From: Aphelocoma coerulescens
Lineage: Eukaryota > Chordata > Aves > Passeriformes > Corvidae
Reading direction: 5' to 3'
Length of the DNA stretch: 64,000 bases
Assembly: GCF_041296385.1 (NCBI RefSeq)
Contig: NC_091013.1
Span: 34,012,001 to 34,076,000, forward strand
The notes beneath the pieces were generated by a model, which ran no database searches, was not told where the DNA came from, and saw only the letters and a list, made by a program, of their open reading frames with translations. A program made the position numbers and the translations under genes. Below are positions 23,745 to 46,076 of this stretch, piece after piece (the first letter of the stretch is position 1; each line of letters begins with the position of its first letter).

Positions 23745-24876
23745 GATAAAAAACTTATTGCACAGGAAAATGGAAGTTATAACCAGGAAAGGTGGGCTAT
23801 CACAGATGAAGAGAAAGGAAGGCTCGTAATCCCCTCTTACATGTTATGGTCATTAGTGAAAGAACATGAGAAAACACAGTGGGGAATAGACGCTTTGTAA
23901 AACTACTTAAAAGACACAATTGTAGCCAGAAATTTGCAAGCTACTGTAATTCAAGTAACCTGTCAGTGTAGTCTTTGCCTCCAAACTAACCCCAAGAATA
24001 TTCCTAAACCAAAGTTTGGACAGATTGGGAAAGGCTATGGGCCTGGGCAGCAATAGCAAATTGATTTCTCAGAGCTGCCCAGGAAAGAAGGGTATCGATA
24101 CCTATTGGTGTTAACAGATACTTTTTCAGGATGGCCAGAAGCTTTCCCTACCAGAACTGCCAGAGCACGAGAAGCAACAAAAGTATTGTTACAGGAAATA
24201 ACACCGTGTTTTGGGCTCCCAGCCACAATGTCCGCAGATAGAGGGCCACACTTTATTTTGAGAATTGTGCAGCAAATTAGCTGTCACCTAGGCATAGACT
24301 GAGAACTTCACACTCCATATCATCCTCAGTCTAGTGGCCATGTGGGGAAAATGAATCATTTGATTAAACAACAAATTACTAGATTAGGACAAGAGGCAAA
24401 ATTACCTTGGCCTCAGGCTCTTCCATTAGCACTATTATGAATTCAGATCAAATCAAGAACAAAAGAAAAACTAAGTCCTTTTGAAATATTGTATGGAAGA
24501 CCATACGGGGTCCAAGAGGGGACAACTCCCATTCAAGTAGGAGAAGAAACCCTACACAGATATATGGTGGCCTTAAACACACAACTTAGAGAAATTGAGA
24601 AACGTGGCTGGGGCTCAAAGCAGAGAATTGGATGGGCCAGTACATGATATACAACCTGGGGATTATGTGTATGTCAAGTCTTTTGCAGAAAAAACTCTGG
24701 AACCGCAGTGGGAAGGACCATTCCAGGTGCTCCTCACCACCTTCACTTCAATCAAGATCAAGGAAGAGAGTGCCTGGATTCATCACACCCAAGTAAAGAA
24801 AGCTCCTGAAGAATTCTGGAAAGTCAACCCTGGTGACAACGAACTGAAATTAAAACTTACTTGGGAAAGTAAATAG
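23745..24876 (+). pseudogene. pol: pol: integrase, disrupted and catalytically altered
   Basis: Joins viral DNA to the host chromosome. The N-terminal zinc-binding domain keeps CQCSLC, but the second His of the HHCC set is Gln (HEKTQW). In the core the first Asp (IDFSEL, 24063) and second Asp (SADRGP, 24237) are present. The codon exactly 35 residues further on is GGG, Gly (24345), where the catalytic Glu belongs (GHVGKMN). Stops: TAA 23898, TAG 24054, TGA 24300, TGA 24438. After a frameshift near 24595 the C-terminal domain continues open to 24876 with WEGPFQVLL and IHHTQVKKA, the GPY/F-type module of gammaretroviral integrases. Confidence 0.92.
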
Positions 24877-24916
24877 TGTGTGTGGGTAAAGTGTTAGAAT
24901 AGCTTACCATTTTAAA

Positions 24917-26979
24917 ATGAATAATCAAATAGGTACAATTTGGGGGGTTATAGTTTTTGTGATTATTGCTATAACCACTGTTGTAGGTAGTGCAATACCA
25001 CGTACATATAAGGTGACTGGTGTGTATAAGTGCCAAGGGAAGGCTTATGACCCTCACTCCCGTCAGTCTCTGGGTCAGATGTTAAGAGTTACAAATGCAA
25101 CTGTTTGGGAAGGAAATAACGTTTGGGGATGTGAATATGCATTCGTTCAAGACGGATTCCATGAAGCTCACCAAGAACCCATGAAATTTATCCAAATAGG
25201 CCCAGAATGCTGTGACAAATGTTTAAGTAGCTGTTCTGAGTTCAGACTTAAAATAGAGGGATGTGCAGTTAAAGATTTTAAAATTGACTTTAACATAACC
25301 CAAGTTTGCACTGCTTCTCAAAAGGCTGAAGATAAAGCAAATAAACCAGCACCACCAAATTAAGAGAAACCACAACTGCTTCAATTCAAATTGCTTTAAG
25401 ACCCATAGTTCCCATAATTACCAATATTGGGCCTTATGCTGTTAAAAAAACATGGATTCAAAAGTTGTTAGTTAATCCAGAATGGTCATTGAAGCGGCTA
25501 GAAGTAGCAATGCAAGTAAACGCCTCCGCCATTCGATCAGAGTGTACCCCATTTCTTAAAACCTCTTTTATGGATTGGACCACCTGGCTGCAAAAACATA
25601 TGCCCCACATGTATAGAAAAAAGGGAGATCTTACCGGATTACTGGGAACAGGATTGGGAGTTTTAAACACAATAGATTCAGAAATATTAATGAACAAATT
25701 GACAGCAATTGGGAGCAATATGGTTAAATTACAACAACCTTTACAATCCTCCTTATTAGCACTGGGCACTAGCCAATGGAAATTATCCAAAATATTGCCA
25801 GAGTGGGAGGACATAGAAGAGCATCACCACGAATTAATCATTAATGCCCTAGGCACAGCTAGTGAAAACATTTCCTTAGCCCTTAGATGCACAAAAGCAC
25901 ATTTGTGGATGCAATCAGTAGCTGCTTCAGTCATTCGAGAAGGAGGAGAAAGCACATTCCCTGCCAAAATTCACAGAATTGTTTGGGATAACGCCTCAGA
26001 TTTAGAAAAGGAGCTCCAATCCTGGTGGGTTTTAGTCAATTTTACCTATAACCCTGTGACAAGCATGGTAACAGCTTTTGTTTTGACTATACACAATGCA
26101 TCAGTAAGCTTGATACATCCAATTGTTGCTCTAGGGTTAAATCATGAGGGGAGTGTATTATATCCTTCTGAACACAGGATGTGGGCACAAGAAGTTGAAG
26201 GGAAGTGGAAAACTATTAACTTAAAATCCTGTTCCACAAAAGAAGAATTAGGATTTCTATGTGAAAGAAGTTTAAATGATGACAAAGATATTTGTTTAGG
26301 TACAGAGCAGAGCATTTGTCACTTTCAAATGCATTCTGTTAACCAAACAACCCTGCTTGTATATGCAGGGCAAGGTTGTGTATGCCTTAGAACAGCATGT
26401 CCTACTCTAATGGTGAATGAAATCACTGTGAATGAAACTCAATTTAACCTGTGCATTTGTAATTTTATTGAGGGTTGTGACTTTTCCTACCAAGCAGCTG
26501 TTATATTGCACCAACAGATAAAAGCGAATTTGATTGCTGTGCAAGAAATATTGCCCGTGCCTATAGGAATGAACTTAACTTTAGTCACGTAATTATTGAA
26601 ACATAATGAATTAAAAGAAATTCTTGAAGAAGCTAAAAATGCAGGAAAGAAAACTCTAATTACAATACATCATGACACAGAGACCATACAGAGAGTACTT
26701 AAAAGATTAGAAAAAGACTCATCTCATCACTGGTGGGATGTGCTTTTTGGATGGCTACCAACAGCAACCGGTTTACTTAATGCCCTAGTTCACCCAATTA
26801 TTGTTTTACTTACTTTAGTTAGTATAAGTTTAATTTTGTCTGTTGTAATATTTGTTTGGAATTGGAGAGTGCTACAACAAATAGCAACCTTGACTTCAGC
26901 ATCAAAGGCATATGGTATAATTTTAAAAGACACCTACTGTACAACTTGGATGGATGAAGAAGAATCTATATATAAGTAA
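24917..26979 (+). pseudogene. env: env (envelope glycoprotein), one frameshift and one stop
   Basis: Envelope-like membrane glycoprotein. The start at 24917 gives a signal peptide (hydrophobic run after MNNQIGTIW, cleavage likely near VGSA). A cysteine-rich N-terminal part includes ECCDKCLSSC with a CxxC. The first frame ends at a TAA (25361); the second is open from 25345 to 26589 and contains a basic YRKK (about 25612), a glycine-rich hydrophobic GLLGTGLGVLN (25636) like a fusion peptide, heptad-like helices, many Cys and at least seven N-x-S/T sites. A TAA at 26590 precedes a second heptad region, a membrane helix (PIIVLLTLVSISLILSVVIF) and a tail of about 37 residues. The N-terminal part is about 235 codons and the C-terminal part about 450, unlike typical gammaretroviral SU/TM proportions. 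No clear CX6CC motif was seen. It begins 40 nt after pol ends and does not overlap it. Confidence 0.85.
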
Positions 26980-26996
26980 AAGAATTTACTAATCCT

Positions 26997-27014
26997 AAAG
27001 AAGAAGTGGGGAAA
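26997..27014 (+). other. polypurine tract
   Basis: AAAGAAGAAGTGGGGAAA lies directly before the TG of the 3' LTR; purine-only except one T. It would prime plus-strand DNA synthesis. Confidence 0.85.
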
Positions 27015-27682
27015 TGAGTCAAGGTTCTAAAAGGTTAAAATTTTAGCTAAGAGTTAGAAGAAATTTGTATTAATTAAGATACAGAGTAAAGAAACAAAAG
27101 ATAAGTTAATGATCAGTAGATGCTTAAGCTAGAGTTAAGTGCTGTATTATTTGCCATTATATTTTGTTTTAAGTTTTGTTTGTAGAAGGAAACAGAATAA
27201 ATGAACTGTCATCAAAATAAATTGAAACCAATTGAAACCAATAGAACTAAGAACAGCACCTGGGTTTCATAGTAATTAATCAAAAGGAGGAGATCTTGGG
27301 CTGTGCCAAGAGGTCATGAAGGCCTGCCAACAGCAAGAAGGTAAACAGGTTACCGTGAGGAAGACATTCCTGACTTCATCTTTCAGGACCACTGACCCAA
27401 TTCGAGACCACCGACCCAATTCAAGAGAGAAGCTGCGCACGCGTGAAAGACCAAGGATTTCATTTTAATACAAAGCGGAGGATGGGAGGTGCTGGGGTCA
27501 TACATATGTAGAAGATGTAAACTTTGTGTAATAAATAGAGAACGAAGAACCTTGCACTTTGCTGGCATGTCTTTGGGAGGCTACTCCCGTGCCACCCGCC
27601 AGTGCCTGAATAAACCTACTGCTTTCTAACTTTAATTAGTTAGAGGGTCTTTTGCCCGTGGATATTGGGATTTAATTAATCA
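27015..27682 (+). repeat. 3' LTR
   Basis: 668 bp, TG...CA, aligned to the 5' LTR without gaps; about nine substitutions counted by eye. These cluster as three in the first 180 bp, four near the AATAAA region and two adjacent ones close to the end. Several involve C/T or G/A changes. ATAG follows at once. Confidence 0.95.
27609..27614 (+). terminator. proviral poly(A) signal
   Basis: AATAAA in the 3' LTR about 70 bp before its end, the position expected for the 3' processing signal of the viral transcript. Its 5' LTR twin is at 18231. Confidence 0.65.
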
Positions 27683-27686
27683 ATAG
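27683..27686 (+). repeat. target-site duplication, right copy (ATAG)
   Basis: Matches the four bases directly before the 5' LTR. Confidence 0.8.
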
Positions 27687-29482
27687 CCTTTGCAGATGTT
27701 CTGCCCTGTTGGTCACACTAATGACTTTTGCAAGTCTAGCCACCTTGAGGGATAAGCCTAGAATGGATATGGTGTTAGTCCTCTCTGCCTGCAGGACCAG
27801 CTCATCAGCCAGGCTTGTGGAGCCTCACTTCTGAACTAGATTAGCTAAAGGAGTAAGTGCATAATCCTGGATGCTTCCTGGTTTTGATGGACGAGGATAG
27901 GAGGAAAAAAGGCTGTGACCTCAGAACCATTTTGCAGTTGGCCAACAGCTGGGCCATATGGAAGAATTCAGTCCTGTCCTACTGCTGAGGACTGAAAGAG
28001 CCCTGTGGCAGAGGTAATGGTCGATTGCACTCAGAAGCTGCCTTCTGATACAGGCCCACTGAACACAATTCCTCTTCACTTAGCTGGTCAGCAGCACATC
28101 TGTCCCTTGCTGGGTGACAAGGTTTGAAGGAACTACCCAGCCATGCTTCCTCAACAAAAGAGGTACAGGCAACAGAACAAAAAGCTTGAAGGATGCTAGC
28201 TGTTATAACTATCACATCATCAGGGTGTGGTATCTCACAGCCTTTAATGACACAACTATGCTGACACTGGCTTTATTTCTGACTTCACACCAGATGTTGC
28301 ATTACCTATCATTAATGTTATGACCTGCAGAGAGCCTGACTGCATGAAGTGTTGCTTCTTTCTGGTGAAAAACCCGATTTCCCAACGTTTGCTGTTAGTC
28401 AGAGACAAGATACTGAAGCATCCATGTACAGTTGGAAGTATGCTATCTTCCATGAGAAGAGTTCATAAGCATTTATGGGAATCCTACCCTTTTTATTTGC
28501 CCAACTGGAAAGCACCTGCTACCTATTGCAAGCAGCTCACTAAAGTTTTCCAAAAGCAGTTACCAGCCCCTGAGAATGATCAATTCTAAAGACTGAAACC
28601 AGTTTTACCTAGGATGGTTTTTTCCTATCCTATCACAAGAGTGGGCTTCACATTCTGATTAACACAATTAGAAAATAAGAAAATTTTCAAGTGCCAAAGA
28701 GCACGAATAGTTTACATATAAAAATTGCACTAAAGGGCTTGTGCAACATCTTCGTCTCCCAAACTGCCAAAACTTCCAGAATTTTAATATATATCATCTT
28801 TAACAATGATTGATTTGTGATTCTCTAGCACATCTCTTGATATGTATTCTCAAGTATGAAAATACATGCAGTCAAAAGTACTAAGTATTAGGCAGGATTT
28901 ATAGTCAAACATCTATAATCATGCAACTTACCATTTTCACAGATCTCCTCAAAACAGGAGGAAATACACCCAGAAGACCAGCAGGACCCCATTTATCCCA
29001 GTTGCTTAGATAGCATCAGATTTTGTTTAAAGTATTTGGCTTAGCACCACCCATTAAAGAATCCACTGAAGTTAAAAACCTTAACAGGCCCATTACAAAG
29101 AGCCAAAGGACAGGGAATGGTCTTAATATAATATGAAATTTATAGGGGACTAGATTAATTCTTTCTTTTCAATATAGAGCTGCTTTATCAGACAACACTA
29201 TTCCATATCCTACTGGACTGACAAGGACCTAGATACCTACTTGCAGAGCACCAGAGCACCTTTAGGCTGAATCCCAGCAGCATCAGTACATTTTCTTCAC
29301 CAGACTGCACTAGCATCTTCCTTTATAAAATATCATGTTCTAAATACCTACACGCATATATTAAAAATACCATGTTCTAAATGCTTCTAGCAAACATCAA
29401 ACAAATTCTGTAGAACTATGCCAAATTAGCATAGCTGCCTCTTGAAAAGTGAAGTTTTCCCAGCACACAGCTGCATACCAAC
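27687..29482 (-). other. SLC9A7: SLC9A7 intron 12, upstream part
   Basis: Intronic sequence between the provirus and exon 12. Donor GTTGGT adjoins exon 12. No other feature was recognised. Confidence 0.75.
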
Positions 29483-29636
29483 CTGATGTTCAGCCATGAC
29501 AGCATGGGGGTTGTACCTCCACCAACAATCCACACAGTGAAAAACACGATGAGCAGAGTTGTTGAGAACATCATTTGGTGAGAGTAGGTAGCAGTATCTC
29601 GTATAGCCAGAGCAAATGCCATGGCTCCCCTGAGAC
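29483..29636 (-). CDS. SLC9A7: SLC9A7 exon 12 ([11 protein letters not shown], last membrane helices)
   Basis: Encodes 51 residues plus AG of a split Arg codon. [16 protein letters not shown] is one of the most conserved blocks of the NHE family; its Arg is linked to ion transport and pH response in studied members. A hydrophobic helix ([16 protein letters not shown]) follows, then TPMLSWLNI. Acceptor TTGATAG; the donor after ATCAG reads GTTGGT, a weaker U2 site. An in-frame GTATGC a few bases on is an alternative, but AG plus G from exon 13 restores the expected Arg-Val. Confidence 0.93.
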
Positions 29637-37654
<8,018 letters not shown>

Positions 37655-37796
37655 CAGAGCTGTCACAACCCCTGTCACTGCTCCCATCATGAAAGAACCA
37701 CTGAATATTCCCAGGAAAACACCAACAGACTTGAAAAATGCTGCAGCATCAAAAGCATGGGTATTTTCACCTGTTGGCTGGTAAGCAACTATAGAT
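37655..37796 (-). CDS. SLC9A7: SLC9A7 exon 7 ([19 protein letters not shown])
   Basis: Completes a split Ser and encodes 47 further codons: [32 protein letters not shown] and [12 protein letters not shown]. It includes a membrane helix and a luminal loop. The acceptor is TCTTCCTAG; the exon ends CTG directly before ATATCC of a U12 AT-AC intron. Confidence 0.95.
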
Positions 37797-39500
<1,704 letters not shown>

Positions 39501-39613
39501 CTGGATCAGTGGCAGATATTATGGCTCCAAAGAGGAGGCAGTCTGTGTAATAGAATTTATCAGACAGCTGACCCACCAACTTCATTAGTTTCACAACCCC
39601 ATACATGAGATTC
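39501..39613 (-). CDS. SLC9A7: SLC9A7 exon 5 ([22 protein letters not shown])
   Basis: Encodes [19 protein letters not shown], then the helix [15 protein letters not shown]. The ATDP motif is part of the transport core in this exchanger family. [12 protein letters not shown] favours NHE7 over NHE6. Confidence 0.95.
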
Positions 39614-40951
<1,338 letters not shown>

Positions 40952-42252
40952 CTAAAAAATAAAATATGAAATTTCAATTAGAAACAGACATACACAAATT
41001 GTTAAGTCTTTTTCCTTGCTCATTTTCTGACAACCCTTATTTTTGGTTGTTGATATAGATAAGTTGACCCTCTAAAACATTGGCCAGCTCCATTTGTACA
41101 GAGCAGAAGAAAGTTATAATTCTTGTTGGTAAATAACATCTAGAAAGAACAGGCATTACATCCATTACCTGTGATAATCTGGCAGCAGTCCCAAGCACAG
41201 TCCTCTATTTTAAATTACAAATTTCTAGTAGAAATTATACTGGAGAAGATCTCTCCTATTGTGATACCTGATATTGGTACAGCTGCTATTTTAGTTTACT
41301 TTTTTGTGCAAGTTTAGCCACTGAATAGTTATTGTGAGACAATCGAGTCAGATACAAGACTGTTTTTCAGAAATTTGCATCATACACCTCTTCCATGTAT
41401 TTCAGTAGGAGTTCCAGATATCCAAGGACTACACTACACTAAAGAACAAAAAACAACAGTTAAAATGCAAACAGAAGACCTTCATACATGTAAGACTAAC
41501 TAGGCTCTCTTCACTCTCTGCCTAAGCACAGGTTAGAAGACAAACACTACAACTGTGCCCTCCTAGAGTATGGCTCATTTCAGCTAACTCGAGATACCTA
41601 CAGCAGACAGATACACATAGACAGCTAAGCTCTCTTCATAGTCTGCAGAAAGAAGTATTTTTAGATCACAATCCTATACTTCAAAACCTAGCTTTGATAC
41701 ACACAAAAGGTGATTAATTCCTGACACTGAATAAAAAGGCAAATAACACATCTGAAGAGCTGCTGATGGGTGAATTTCACTTCCAATACCAGACTATCTC
41801 ATTTGGTGGTTTAGAGGGTGGAAGTAGTAACTATTTCCTGACAACAAACAGATTTTAAAACCTTAGGGGGAAAAAACCCCAAAACAACAAGGAGCAATCA
41901 CTTTTCACTAAGAAATTATCCTTTTCCTTATATTGCGTTTATACAAGACAGCACTAGGCTTTTTTTTCAGTTCAGCTGGTCTCTGTGAATTCTACAGATG
42001 TTAGAAACAGACATTAAGTCTTCAAACCAAGGCCTTTAGGGAAGCACTACATACATGTAACAGAGCAGAGTTTCTCCAGCAGTGATATAGTTCATAAGGT
42101 GCTTTTGAATTAAGCATTGAAGTGCTGTTACTATCAGGAATACTGACACTTGACACTACCTAATGTTCAAATGGGATAGAGAGGGGGGGAGGGAGGGAAG
42201 CAGAGATGAAGGAGAAACACTCAGCCAAGCACAAAAAATGGTGTAGCCTCAC
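40952..42252 (-). other. SLC9A7: SLC9A7 intron 2
   Basis: GT-AG intron, donor GTGAGG. It holds a G-rich purine tract at about 42181-42200 and nothing else recognised. Confidence 0.8.
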
Positions 42253-42452
42253 CTTTCTCAACATGTCATTTTGCTCCACGTTGTGGATCTTCCCAGGACT
42301 TATTTCCCCTTTGAGTGTATACTCGAAGAACTTGCCGCTGACATTGACCAGCAGGGTGGTGAAGGGCCTGTCCTCCTGCGAGCAGCTGAATGGTTTGTCA
42401 TGGCCACTCGTGGAGGGAGTCCCGTATCTCAAGATCACCCCAACTATGAGTC
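42253..42452 (-). CDS. SLC9A7: SLC9A7 exon 2 ([10 protein letters not shown], luminal loop)
   Basis: Sixty-six codons after a split Gly: the end of a membrane helix ([10 protein letters not shown]), a luminal loop with SCSQEDRPF and an N-glycosylation site in LLVNVSGKF, then [17 protein letters not shown] and MLRK. Acceptor CTCTTCCAG. The preceding exon, with the start codon and first helices, was not found up to 64000. Confidence 0.95.
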
Positions 42453-44951
42453 CTGGAAGAGAGGTAAAAATCCAGGAGGCTGATTTGCTACTCCTGCACC
42501 TTTACAATTTTCAAACAACATCCAAGGGATCATGGATGGACTTTACAAGCATATGTGCATCATAAACACGTTGAAGTGAATTGTTACTATCAGTTTTCTG
42601 CAGAGGAATAGAGGCCCTGAGGACATCAAAACCACCAATGAATTTGAAGAATCTGGTACCTGACTGAAGTGACAAACAAAAGGTTCCATTTCAGTTTTCG
42701 TCTTCCTCACCCTCATTCACATCTCAAAAGTTTAAACCCCCAGTCACATGAGACACTGAACATTAGGACACATCAAATACATTTCACCTGCCTTAGGACA
42801 GAACTGGGAAAACACACTATTGCCAGAAAGAAATGACTGCTGGAAACATGTGACCATAACTGATCTGGAATAGTAACGTTTGCCATATTATTTTATGCAT
42901 GCAGCAAGGATGCAGTTTTTAGTCTCACAATTCTAGGTAAGTAAACAATGCCTATTGCACAATCTTCTGTGTACTCCACAACCTTTAAAACTAAAGGTCA
43001 GATGACATGCACAAAGAAGCCACTACATGTCATTTGCAAACATTTTCCACATTTCACATTAAAAAAAATACAATAAGGTATAAATGAGCAATCCTAAGAG
43101 ATCCAGGATTCAGGAACATAATACTTAGCCAGCAGAAAGAATCCAACCAGAAGACACTATCAATAACAAATGCATCAGAGACAGTGACAAAAATAATTTG
43201 TAACTTAATGCCAGGGGGCTGGAGGAACACAAAGTTTTAATTGAGAACCATTCCTGTCACAATGTACTAAGGAAAGAACTTCTGCAGAGAGAATATATAA
43301 GAACAGCCAAAACAGGTTTTGGTCTGGCAGGTAAACAAATTGATACCCACTTACTAAAGGCTCCCCTGTTGCCTTAGGATGATGGGCAATTTAATCCTTG
43401 TTCCAGAGAACTGCAAGATGAATATTTGATGCTTTTGTTGACAAGTCAGTAGTCAATGTTGGTTTTGCTCCCTGTAAACCCCACCTCTGCACCCACAGTT
43501 TCCCCCGATGGTAAATGAAGCTGACAGGTAATAACCAGAAAATGAATGAGGTAAAACAAAACAAAACAAAAAAATCTACCACACACAACAAAGAAGCCAA
43601 ATAGACTTTTTGTTATGACATAGTACAAAGAGTAAGCAAAGTGTGCCCCCCAAAAGCCAACCAAAGGAACACACCCCATTCTCTTCAAGTCCATAGTGAC
43701 AAAACTGTTTTAGTGCAAGGTACCTGCCACAGCAGGTAGCAGCTGTGGCACTAGTGAGAGGTTCATTTCCAGCCTTCCTTCTCTAATATCAAGAGAAGAG
43801 AGCAGCAACAAGATCATTCCAAAATAACTGGAATATTAAGATACGTTTTATTTAGAAAAGGGAAGCACATACTCAGAACACAGGGGAAGAAATGCCCTAA
43901 GCAAGACAAATCTACTGAAATTTCAAATGCTGATGATTTAAAAACAAGATTTATAGAAGCATCTCCTAGCACCACTGGAGCATTTTACAGCTACGTATTA
44001 TGGATGAGGCAGAAACACAGCCCTGTACAAAGTGACAGGTTACAGCCAGTCACCTCCAAGCCACTTGCACTACCAGTTATGGCTACAGACACCTTCACCA
44101 ACCCAGCAAGCAGCCTAAGCTTTCTGCTGCTCTCACACTGCTCACAGCTAGGAAGAGCTATGGTCACAGAATACATCAGGAAGACTGATTGTGGTAAAAG
44201 CTGATCTAACCAGCATCAGCCAGAAAATCTGTAGTAAATCAGAATGCAGAAAGAAAACTGCACAGATGAGCTTATACACAGCTGTGGCACAAAGCCAATT
44301 CTATATTGCTACTCATCTGAGGATAGAGAGGGGGACACTGGTAGATGTAATAGATTCTTAGGGTCAGAGACTGTCCTTAGTGAATAAATTGCAAAAGCAG
44401 ATGGAAACCCCATTACTATTGCATTACGAAGAGAAACCTGAGAGCAGGAGGGGTTTGCACTGTATAACTGGATATAATCCACTTATACATTTTCCTCCAT
44501 AATAAAATATACCAATTATATTTATAACTAGTACTTAGCATTTGAAATGAAACATTCTACCCCATATCCTCACTATCCCACGGCCAGTAACACAGGTACA
44601 GAGAATTTTCATATACCTCCTATTGATAAAACACCAAAATTGATTAGTTTTTTGCACTGAGCACCATGCAGTTTAGGAACATGTGGACCCTGCAGTCAGG
44701 GTGCTGTCTTGCAGCAGGTGCACCTGGAGCAGGTGCCTTTGTTGAGGCAAAAGGCTGTCAGAAGCAGTCAAGTGGGTAAAGCTACCCACAGCTCTGTCAT
44801 TAAAGGAAATAAGTATGTAAATAAAAGGGGCCCAAGGAAGACACAAATTTCATGGCCAGCTTCATTAGCAAAATATTGGACATTTGTTAGTTCAAAAGAT
44901 GAATTAGAAGAATGGAAATCTCCCTGACTTTACAAAGGTATAGGCATACTG

Positions 44952-44966
44952 CTATATATATATACA
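44952..44966. repeat. TA microsatellite
   Basis: Short TA run. Confidence 0.7.
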
Positions 44967-46076
44967 CCATATAGTTCCAAACCAACAGGTTTTAAACATT
45001 AAATAGAAACATTAAAGCACATGTTTGGCAGAAGTTATTAGTGGTTTTCAAAAAATAAATTTGAAGTCTTTGTGGAAAACTATATAGAAGGATTTTCAGT
45101 TTTCCAATGAACAGCACAACTTTTACATGATAAAAAGTTAGTGGACTTGTTATGTGATTTTCTACATCCCATCTCACTTGATAAAACATTAACACTAACA
45201 AAGCTCAGACAGCTCAGTCAGCCCTCCAAGATCACAAAAAACTAAAACCCCAAATGCTTTTCAGGCAGAACAAACTGCCTGATTTATAGCCTCAGAAAGT
45301 CCTTCTAGGGCCAGGGCATCCTCTGTAATTCTCTCTGGATACTTGATTTCAACCATTTCTGAAACATCAGAGTTGCAGCTGAGAGGAAAAAAACAGAATA
45401 GAAAGAGAGATACCTGGAATTTTTCAGTGAACAAGCCTATACTAAGACTTACTTCTAGGCTGTTAACATAAGCATAAATTCAGTATAGCTCTGTTGTTTA
45501 TTTGGAAGCAAGGAACGGTTGCTGGAATCTAGGGACGGATATAGAAGAATCAGTACATAAACTCTGTATTACTCCTGCCTGAGGGGTCACTGCTGAAGAG
45601 TTTATGGAGAACTTGGATCAAGAACGCAAATATTTTTCTGACTGCTTCAGAGCACTCTACCTCTTCAAAAAGAAAACCTCTAGGCCAAATAAATCCAGCA
45701 CTGCCTTTTATTGGAAGACTGTCACAAGGGAGGAAAAACTATAAATGGATACAAATACTTCAAAATTTGAGGAGCGCCTTACTTTCTAAGTTTTGGGTTA
45801 CGGTAACTATTGCAAGGGCAAGTTTACATCATTGCTCAAGGACTCTTAGGAAGGATAATCTCAAAAACTAATTCTTAATACCCTGTATGCATGACTTGCG
45901 TTCTCACTTTTAAAAGAGAGAATATTTATGCCAGCAGCTTGCCTGTACAATGCTGGTCATGCAGGTTGTACACAAAGAATATCTTACTAGAAATGAAGCA
46001 TTAAAACCTGGGAATATTTTGTCCCTTCTGAAACAAATCACTATTGATAATGAAAAATATTAGATTTCAGACATAG

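Larger units (their letters stand above)
17637..27682 (+). mobile_element. full-length endogenous retrovirus, gammaretrovirus-like
   Basis: A 10,046-bp provirus: 5' LTR, primer-binding site, leader, gag, pro, pol, env, polypurine tract, 3' LTR, flanked by a 4-bp duplication. It sits in SLC9A7 intron 12 antisense to the gene, the orientation usually tolerated in introns. The protease DTGA, RT YVDD, RNase H and integrase DDX35E layouts, the myristoylated MA start (MGTSQS) and the GPY/F-like integrase tail fit the gammaretrovirus/class I ERV group. The LTRs differ at about 9 of 668 positions (1.3 percent), so integration looks recent. Gag and pol nevertheless carry about 15 stop codons, frameshifts and an insertion, so the copy cannot make its own replication proteins. 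The exact ERV family cannot be named from sequence alone. Confidence 0.95.

Noticed and set aside
25458..25814. 118-codon minus-strand open frame
   Set aside because: Shadow of the env reading frame on the opposite strand.
7686..29482. Possible extra acidic SLC9A7 exon between exons 12 and 13, as remembered from mammals
   Set aside because: No matching sequence was found by eye; exons 12 and 13 join in frame without it.
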